Positions 57,516 through 64,000 of a stretch of 64,000 nucleotides of DNA are shown here, piece after piece. The notes beneath the pieces were generated by a model, which was given only the letters and a program-made list of their open reading frames with translations, ran no database searches and was not told the DNA's origin. Source of the DNA: Tetrapyrgos nigripes (Eukaryota > Basidiomycota > Agaricomycetes > Agaricales > Campanellaceae); assembly GCA_013368315.1 (NCBI GenBank), contig JAACJM010000080.1:1-64000 (forward strand). Reading direction: 5' to 3'. Within the stretch, counting starts at the first letter, position 1, and each line of letters starts with the position of its first letter. The translations under genes and the position numbers were made by a program.

Positions 57516-58654
57516 CTAGGCGAAGGTACGTGGCAATGCCGCTGATTCGTCAACCTTTTTTGCGGCCCCTACAATTATTTCCCATTCAATCTTTGGGACC
57601 TTCTTGACAATTTCGAAGGCAGCTGATGTGAGCTTCTGTGTCTCCTCGTCGCTAGATAATTCACGACTTTGGGAAATAGAGTTGGTGGAGGAGGATGAAC
57701 GGAGCCTGAAGGCACGCTCAATCTGAGCAATATTCGATCAATGAAGATAATGACCACCAAAAAAATGAACATACAGCCAAGATGGTAAGGACCAAAGCTG
57801 ATGTTGGCTCATTCTCCTTCCAGAACTGATCGACGGAGTTGCTACCAATGGCCTTGACATGTTCAGAAAATGTCTCGGCAACAATTGGGCTTTGCAGAAA
57901 ACCACTCTATGAACATTGCATTTAATCATGATTACTTATCAGGAAGGAGAGTACTCACCTCGGGATACAAATAGTAGCACTCACGATCCGCTAAATTACC
58001 CCTGGTCTGGTCATCGATATACTCCTGATCTTCTCGGTTCAGCTTGCCCGGAAATTTGAGATTGAGCGCCTTTATAGCTGCTTCGCCGAACGAGTTACGC
58101 CACGTGGTGAGTTCACGGGTCACCTAGAAGCACGGCGTCAAAGATGAGCCTGCAGTAATAACAGCTTCTCATACCGTCTCTGTGATATCTTTCTTATAGT
58201 ACAAGAATTTGTTTACCATATCGAGGGGAGAAAGACGGTTCCAGATTTCCACTATTTCCTCTGAGGTGGGATCGGTCCAAGCGCCGTTCGGATCACCCCG
58301 ATCACGGCCAGCAAGTTCAATGACTGCCGGTACAAAACCCTCCGGGAGCGGAACCTTCATATCCTCGGGAGCTCAGTGCGATTCGATTTGAAGCTGAATA
58401 TCCAGAAATACATACCTTACCCTGGTCCCCGCCGTTAATATGATGATCGAATTCGTGAAAGCAGAATTAACACAAGCAGAAAGACATACGTCAACTTTAC
58501 TAGAATTGTTCTGGGTTCCGGGCCCAGTATTGTTGTACTGGACCCCTCGGTCGGTGTTAGCGTTTTGTGGCCCACTGCCAGTGTTATTGAACTGGTTGCC
58601 ACGGTTATTGAAATTGTTACCGGGGCCGGTGAGTGGGGGGTTCGCGTGAGCCAT
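57516..58654 (-). CDS. Gene B: N/G/Q-repeat protein, paralogue of gene A
   Basis: MAHANPPLTGPGNNFNN begins at 58654 and runs into GNQFNNTGSGPQNANTDRG and GVQYNNTGPGTQNNSS, repeats of about 13 residues with conserved G, Q and NN. After short introns the body reads KVPLPEGFVPAVIELAGRD, DPTSEEIVEIWNRLSP, TRELTTWRNSFGEAAIKAL, DQTRGNLADRECYYLYPE, FLQSPIVAETFSEHVKAIG and IERAFRLRSSSSTNS, ending LPRTFA at 57516. It parallels gene A exon by exon, and all reading frames are intact. A signalling or heteromer-forming role through the repeats is inference; no catalytic domain is seen. The C-terminal region is unnamed to me. Confidence 0.65.
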
Positions 58655-58734
58655 GGTGCCCTTTAGATGAGTTTGAAGTCCTGACAGATGAAAAGGAAGG
58701 AAGACGTGGATAACAATGACTTGTGCCACTACAG

Positions 58735-59650
58735 AGGGTTTTGAAGGCCCCTACACGTGTATTTCTTGAGATGTCAGGGATGATCGGTTAAACTCTATCT
58801 TCAAGATCCAGTAACTAATTTCAATGAACGGGGCCACTACTTTCGCATGTCAACTTACGAGGCCCAGGTGACAGAGGAAAAATAGGCGCCAAACCTCGAA
58901 GAAGAGTCATCCGCATGTAGATGTTCCTTCAAGCGGCAGGCACTGTCAAACTCTATAGCTTGATCCAGCAGTGAATACATGCCCAAATTTACAACGCCGT
59001 GTCGAAAGCGTAATTGATTGGGTCCCGGATTTCATCAACTTTTGACTAACTGCTCAATTAGCGTCCAATCTCGTCTAATCCTTATCGATATTTGGCTTTC
59101 TTCGCTCGCTGAGATCGGCTCGTTTCAAGATTGATAACTGAGTATAGCGCCCGTCGTGAAATCCAGTTGTTATGTTGCTTCTCTTCATGGTCACCTGCGA
59201 AAATCATACCCTTTTTCAAGCTTAAGGTTCTGTCATTCGTGGATAAAAATGGCGACAGAAGTAGAGCTTGAGCGGAACTCTCACGTCTGTAGCACTGGAT
59301 TACCTTCCTTCCTGACAGATGCTATTGATTTTAAGCGCCCACACACGTCTCGTTGGCCAACAACCGGGAACACATTAGAGGTTGAATGTGTGCGATTACA
59401 GAAATAGCTTTTACATACACGACACGCGTACACCAAGCCAGAAGTTAGAACGAAGCGTCTTCCCTTCCTCAAGAAGTGTCCATATCGCCACCAGCCCCAC
59501 TCCTCAATGGATAGGGACGAAAATGATTCTGCCTCATGACCCGTTCCAGCAGTTTAGTCGTCAATCTTAGCACTGGTATGGTCCACGGAGGTCGGAGCAG
59601 CCCTGGCGTTAATTAACACGTTCGTTCATTTCCGTTTCATGAGGCCCGTT
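58735..59650 (-). promoter_or_regulatory. Upstream region of gene B with internal duplication
   Basis: 58943-59640 is the intact version of the block that stands alone at 18919-19582. Closer to the gene, 58735-58812 and 58905-58962 are related (TTGAAGG.., CNTGTAGAT, AAACTCTATNG, ATCCAG), with a Helentron-like hairpin end (GGGGCCACTACTTTCGCATG, 58829-58848) between them. This suggests an old insertion event split or duplicated the 5' region. Confidence 0.55.
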
Positions 59651-59704
59651 GAGGTCGCAGTAGAAAAAGTGAATTGATGGTTCAATGTCAATCTCCAGTG
59701 GCAA

Positions 59705-60129
59705 ACACACCCAGCAGTAACCGATATTCCGTGGTCAAAAGTTAGTTAAGAAGCGAGTAATTTCCGAACTAGAATGTATTTGTTGAAAATCATACCAAAA
59801 ACGTAAAGAATCTGCACACAAAAAGTCAGTTGGCAAGCGTGTTCGAATTTATTTAGTCTTCAAACGACTCAAAATAGTTCAGAAATGCAAAGAATTACCA
59901 CGAGGGAAATTAGTTGGGATGCGTAAGCATTACTAGTATGGTAAATAAGATTGTAATGTGAATGTGAATTAGGAACCTAAATGTATTGGAAAACTTCGCA
60001 GTTTTTTGGGTCTAAAAGCTGTTGAGAATCTTAACATTTTCATACAAGTATTCTACATGGGAGAAAAATTTAAATTTCCCAATACTAGAGCTGATGCTGG
60101 CACCACACCCAGCATCATGCCAGTGCCAG
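59705..60129. other. AT-rich gene-less stretch
   Basis: No gene or clear repeat. A short segment after GGCAAACACACCCAGCAG matches 32118-32140. Confidence 0.45.
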
Positions 60130-60696
60130 CTACCTTCTCTTTCCCCCCGGTTTCTTCTCAGACTTCTGCTTACATACGATCATGAGGAGGTATTTCAAAG
60201 GCCAGTCTTTGATGTAGTTGCTCATAAGGTCTGACCAATCTTTGAGTATCTACACAGTCAGAAGACATTGCTAAAAGAAAAAGGAAAGCACCTTCTGTTT
60301 AATGGTGTCAAGGAACTCCATCAGCTGAGAGTCATATGAAACTGGCTTGAGGTCCCCTGCTGCTGCGATGACTGAAGCCTGCTCATGTTCAATTCAGTGA
60401 AGCACTTGAGCAGCTAAATAACACACATACCTCAAGTTGCTCCCATGTCTCCTGGGAAACTGACATAGAGTCCTTCAGCTGGTTTCTCCCAAAAGACAAT
60501 ACCCTTCTTGGACGGTCATCTGGAGTGGAGAACTGTCACTCTGCATGGTAGGCGCAGTGGGTAGGTTGTTAGCAGACACCTTGGTCTGGTGTGTTGAAGG
60601 TTCTCTGGGCATTGACAAGAAAATGGACATGTCGACAGCGGTAGGGATGATGGGGTTTGGCTCATGGGACTGTGCTAAGTGGATCCTCCTCAGCAA
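60130..60696 (-). CDS. Small spliced hypothetical protein with a basic tail
   Basis: From an ATG at 60466 the exons MSVSQETWEQLE, ASVIAAAGDLKPVSYDSQ with LMEFLDTIKQK, and LKDWSDLMSNYIKDWPLK with CKQKSEKKPGGKRR join through clean GT-AG introns of about 50 and 42 nt. An upstream frame (60696-60475, HQTKVSANNLPTAPTMQSDS) may add a longer N-terminus. No family recognised. The short helical unit with a Lys/Arg-rich C-terminus resembles the tail of the proline-rich gene at 3831. Confidence 0.4.
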
Positions 60697-60772
60697 GCAT
60701 CAGTCGCCTTGAGGGAAGAAACACATCTGTGTCGGAGAGCATGAGGACAGCTGCTGGAGGGCAAGGATGTGG

Positions 60773-60970
60773 AGAGGCATGAGCACAAATTCTGACCAAT
60801 GGCATCTTGGCTGTGGGCATCTTGTGCAAGTGCTGTATATATAGTGGCCGCCTATTGTGATTCTAGTGCATCTGGCAGCATTATTGTCAGTTGAGAGGCA
60901 TGAGCCTGACTGAGTACTGTACATAGATAGTGGCCACCTATTGTGATTATTGAGCAGCCCATCTGACAAT
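60773..60970. repeat. Degenerate tandem repeat
   Basis: Two units of about 100 bp share GAGGCATGAGC, then TATAGTGGCC and CCTATTGTGATT (60773-60870 and 60894-60970). The first contains TGTATATATAG, a possible TATA box reading toward 60.9 kb or a repeat feature. Confidence 0.5.
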
Positions 60971-61945
60971 CCCCAAAAAGGAAATCAAAATGACAAAAAT
61001 GAGGTGACCACAGTAACAAATCGCTACTTGGTGAAAAGGAAGGCAGTGACACTATTGTGAACAGTGAAAGACAATCAGATGATGATCAGTAAGTATAAAG
61101 TCCCTCAAGGCTACCAAGTAGCTTGCCCAAATCAACATGACAACTTACTGACTTGATCATACACTCAGGGGGCATACCGGAACTATCCAATGCATGCAAG
61201 CCACTGAAGATGGCAAATACCTTGCTAGCAGTGGTGAGTGTGTCACTGAAGAGTCTACACATACTGACACATATTTCTGGTTAGGTGGCAACGGTACCCT
61301 CATATGATTGTCAAGCATATTTCAAGCAATGAGATATGAGATGCAACAACGGCTATACTTTGGGTCAAAAGACAGGACACACTGGAGGAAGGGCTGATCT
61401 ATGGTAAAGGAAATGGGTATCTGGTGTTCAGCATAGATAATAGACAACTTTTCTCGATGAGCTCCTCAGTCAAACCCTCACATTGTGGTGAGGACAAACG
61501 CTGTTGTCCAGGAGTTGTTGATCTTATGCAGAGCAGCACGCTGGAGAAATTGGCAGGCAAACAATATGCCAGAGGAACTTGTGCATGTAAAGACTTTAGG
61601 ACACAAGGAGAAGGGAATGGGCAAAGGAAAGGAGATGGAGTCAAAGAAAGGGAAGAATCTGAAGAGGAAGATAGACTCAGAGGATATGATGTCAGAAAAA
61701 ATGCAATTGCCAAATCAGGCCTTACCTAGGCTGATGTGGCCTGATGAATCCATCAGGGAAACACCCCGGTGGTCAGAGGGATAAGGATGAAAAAGTCCTG
61801 ATAAGCATGGTCATAATGGTCAGAATGACTGAACTGAGAAGGCCTGATCAGTGGATGGCAGAGCAATATCCAAAAGCAATTTGTCAACTTCCCCTCTACC
61901 ACGCTCACCAGTATCGACTTGAATTTGCACCGGGTTGGCATTATG
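60971..61945. other. Stretch without a firm gene
   Basis: A plus-strand Lys-rich frame (61485-61784, GHKEKGMGKGKEMESKKGK) could be an exon, but it has no partner exons or recognised domain. Confidence 0.3.
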
Positions 61946-62162
61946 TATGAAGGAGATGTGGGCCACCACTGTGTGTGGCAATGACGAGGCCCAAAGGAAA
62001 GGAAGTGATTGGCAAGTGCTAAATGAGTGCTGTCAACTGTTTGATTCTGGATTCCGAATCAGAAATTAGTGGTAAAATCTCGAGAAAATTGTATATTTAA
62101 ATTGCATAGCCACGCACAGAAGCCTCAGGTTATAAGAACAAGTCCCTAAAGGACCTCGTAAC
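61946..62162 (-). mobile_element. Short two-ended non-autonomous element D (217 bp)
   Basis: Minus strand: starts GTTACGAGGTCCTTTAGGG at 62162, followed by CTTCTGTGCGTGGCTATGC. It ends with TTGGGCCTCGTCATT, the hairpin GCCACACACAGTGGTGGC, CCCACATCTCC and TTCAT at 61946. It is the smallest complete copy, so it best defines what both ends require. Confidence 0.7.
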
Positions 62163-62319
62163 GCTGGAACCCTCATGGATGGTGAGCAGCAATGAGCAAT
62201 GACGGGCATCAAATGGCAGACCACGCATTTTTGTGGCAACAGCCGGTGACTGGTGATGAAATGGCACTAGTAGTGAAGAAATGGCATACCGTATGAGAAT
62301 AAATGAATATGAGGACACT

Positions 62320-62627
62320 TGTTAAACAAGCGAGGTGACGAATACTATTGTGGCTCTAGAGGTATAGACAGTAAACTACTAAGTATTTATACTGTTGGCT
62401 ACTGTGGCTACGCGAGTCTGTAAATATAACACTGTGGAGAAAGGCGGATACTACGATGTAATGTCTGATATCAGTTCGGAGTCAACAATGTAAGAAACAA
62501 TGTAAGTACAGAGTAGTACAGAAAGTAGGTGGTGCATATGTGGATACAAGTGGATCGTGTATACTAGAAGGTGGAGAGAAAGATAAGATTGTTCATTGTA
62601 AGTATGATTCAATATAAAATTCCAACA
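62320..62627 (-). mobile_element. 3' LTR of a Copia element
   Basis: On the minus strand the LTR would start TGTTGGAATTTTATATTG right after a purine tract GGTTTAAGGAGGAG and end CTTGTTTAACA. TGTT/AACA form short inverted ends. It follows the polyprotein stop codon by 7 bp, the normal layout. The far boundary (62320) rests on the TG...CA rule only. Confidence 0.6.
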
Positions 62628-62634
62628 CTCCTCC

Positions 62635-64000
62635 TTAAACCTTTGTGAGTCCCATAGACGAAGCGAAGTGTTTGGCTTTAAGAGATGGTAAAGCCTTAGT
62701 GAAAATGTCGGTGGTCATTTTGTCGGTAGGGCAGTATGTAAGTCGAATTTTGCCTTCTTCAATGACGTAGCAAATAAAGTGATATCGGATGTTGATGTGT
62801 TTGGTGCGAGCATGATAACAGTCATCCTTAGCAAGTGCGATAGCCGATTGGTTCTCTGAGTGAATAAGAATGGGATCAGTGATAGATCCAAAGATTTCGG
62901 ATATGAAGTTCCAAGTCCATATGGCTTCCTTGGCAGGGTGAGATAGAGCGATCTATTCAGCTTTGGTAGTGGAGAGTGAGATTATGTCTTGTTGTTTAGA
63001 AGACCAAGATATAGCTCCGCCATTAAGCATGAAGACGTAACCAGATATGGTGTGTCGGTCTTCATTAGACATTCCATCTGCATCTGAATAACCAATAATG
63101 TCCGTCTGCTTCTTTCCACAAGTCAACCAATGATCCTTTGTTGATTTGAGATAAGCGAATACACGTCATAAAGCATTCCAGTGTGTGATGCCTGGATTAT
63201 GAGCGAATCGGGCAAGTTGTGAAACTGGATAAGCGAGATCTGGGTGTGTAGCATTTCATAGATATTGTAGAGTGCCTAAAGCTTCTCGATATGGTTTGTC
63301 ACGCATCTGGGCAATTTCTTCGATGGTAGTAGGACTTTGTGATGTTGATAAGCGAGTATGTGGATCAAATGGTATAGAGACGGGTTTAGTGTCAGTGAAT
63401 CTGTAATGTGCGATGATGGAGTCGATGTAGGATTGTTGTGACATTTGGAGTGTGTGTTCCTACCTGTTCCTGCATATTTCAATTCCTAGCATCCAATGTA
63501 ATTCTCCTGCATCTGTTACTTCTACCTTCTCTTTAATCTTCTTTTTCAACTTCTCAGTAACCAATGTCATGTCATCGACGTGAATGAATAGAATGATAAA
63601 TGGATTAAGTCGGTAAAGGACAGCATGATCAAATTTAGAGCGTGTGAGTCTGATGTCCTTCATGATTTCGCAGAATCGTAGATACCAACGGCATCCAGCT
63701 TGTTTGAGTCCATAGAGAGCTAATCGAAGACGGAGTACTTGACCAGGTTTGACTCCTGTCATCTCAATGCTGGGAGGTGGTTTCATGAATATGTTTTCAT
63801 TGGGATCGGTTTTGCTGTAAAGGTATGCTGATTTGACATGTTATGATATGCTGCGATGGATAAAATGATGCGTCCTGATGTCATCTTGGCGACTCATGCG
63901 AATGTTTCATCTGGGAAATAATCGACTTCTGGGATTTGGTTGTATCCATGTACAGCAAGTCGTGCTCGATGTTCCTTGACCTTTCCATGTTCGTCCTTCT
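62635..64000 (-). pseudogene. Copia-type Pol fragment (reverse transcriptase and RNase H), several stops
   Basis: One frame runs from the window edge to a TAA at 62635. It reads SAYLYSKTDPNENIFMKPP, LYGLKQAGCRWY, FIHVDDMTLV (the YVDD box of reverse transcriptase with His for Tyr), GELHWMLGIEI, then the RNase H part: GYSDADGMSNEDRHTISGY, AISWSSKQQDIISLSTTKAE, HSENQSAIALAKDD and TKHINIRYHFI, ending FASSMGLTKV. The same frame is cut by at least four stops (about 63463, 63257, 63167 and 62956), so this copy is dead. Integrase and gag lie beyond the window. Confidence 0.9.

Overview
The window looks like a transposon-dense accessory region of a mushroom-forming basidiomycete (Agaricomycetes). The reasons are many short (about 45-65 nt) GT-AG introns with a few GC-AG ones, a KDZ transposase with an N-terminal cysteine cluster, a tnp2-type CACTA transposase, hAT, Helitron and Copia remnants, a NACHT-ankyrin NLR-like gene, and large spliced genes of the uncharacterised kind common in mushroom genomes. 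No rRNA, CRISPR or bacterial-style operon is present. All calls come from reading the sequence; no database search was run.

Layout. 1-9.1 kb: a spliced acidic coiled-coil gene (+) with a tandemly duplicated exon-intron block, a long proline-rich gene (-) broken by two frameshifts, and a broken small gene (-). 10.1-10.7 kb: a solo LTR with a perfect 5-bp target duplication. 11.1-16.9 kb: a small helical gene and a KDZ transposase (+). 17-20.2 kb: a tRNA-like sequence, a short two-ended element, an orphan copy of a gene-upstream region, and a TIR element inserted in it. 20.4-25.9 kb: a Helitron relic (-) with a Rep remnant, a PIF1-type helicase and a C-terminal cysteine-protease-like module, interrupted by a 1-kb non-autonomous element. 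29.9-31.4 kb: gene A, with N/G/Q repeats. 32.7-35 kb: a T5orf172 (GIY-YIG-like) gene. 35.6-40.3 kb: a CACTA-type element with a serine-rich N-terminus and subterminal repeats; one end lies inside a hAT exon (40.3-40.8 kb). 42.4-47.9 kb: two divergent spliced genes plus a third. 51.4-54.3 kb: a NACHT-ankyrin gene with nearly identical ankyrin units and several breaks. 57.5-58.7 kb: gene B, paralogue of A. 60.1-60.7 kb: a small hypothetical gene. 61.9-62.2 kb: another short two-ended element. 62.3-64.0 kb: a Copia relic with its 3' LTR.

Three results stand out. First, a dispersed family of short elements (18.5, 21.6, 28.7 and 61.9 kb plus single ends) has one end starting with GTTACGAGGCC and the other carrying the same motif inverted just inside a GC-rich hairpin. 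The Helitron relic ends in the same hairpin, so it is the likely source of the transposition machinery. The asymmetric inverted repeats suggest a Helentron/Helitron2-like family. Second, genes A and B are paralogues with amyloid-like N/G/Q repeats and a shared upstream block; a third copy of that block has no gene. Together with the NLR relic this hints at a fungal self/non-self or signalling locus, which is inference only. Third, most premature stops fit C:G to T:A changes and several frameshifts sit in homopolymers, so decay or assembly error must be separated before calling genes dead.
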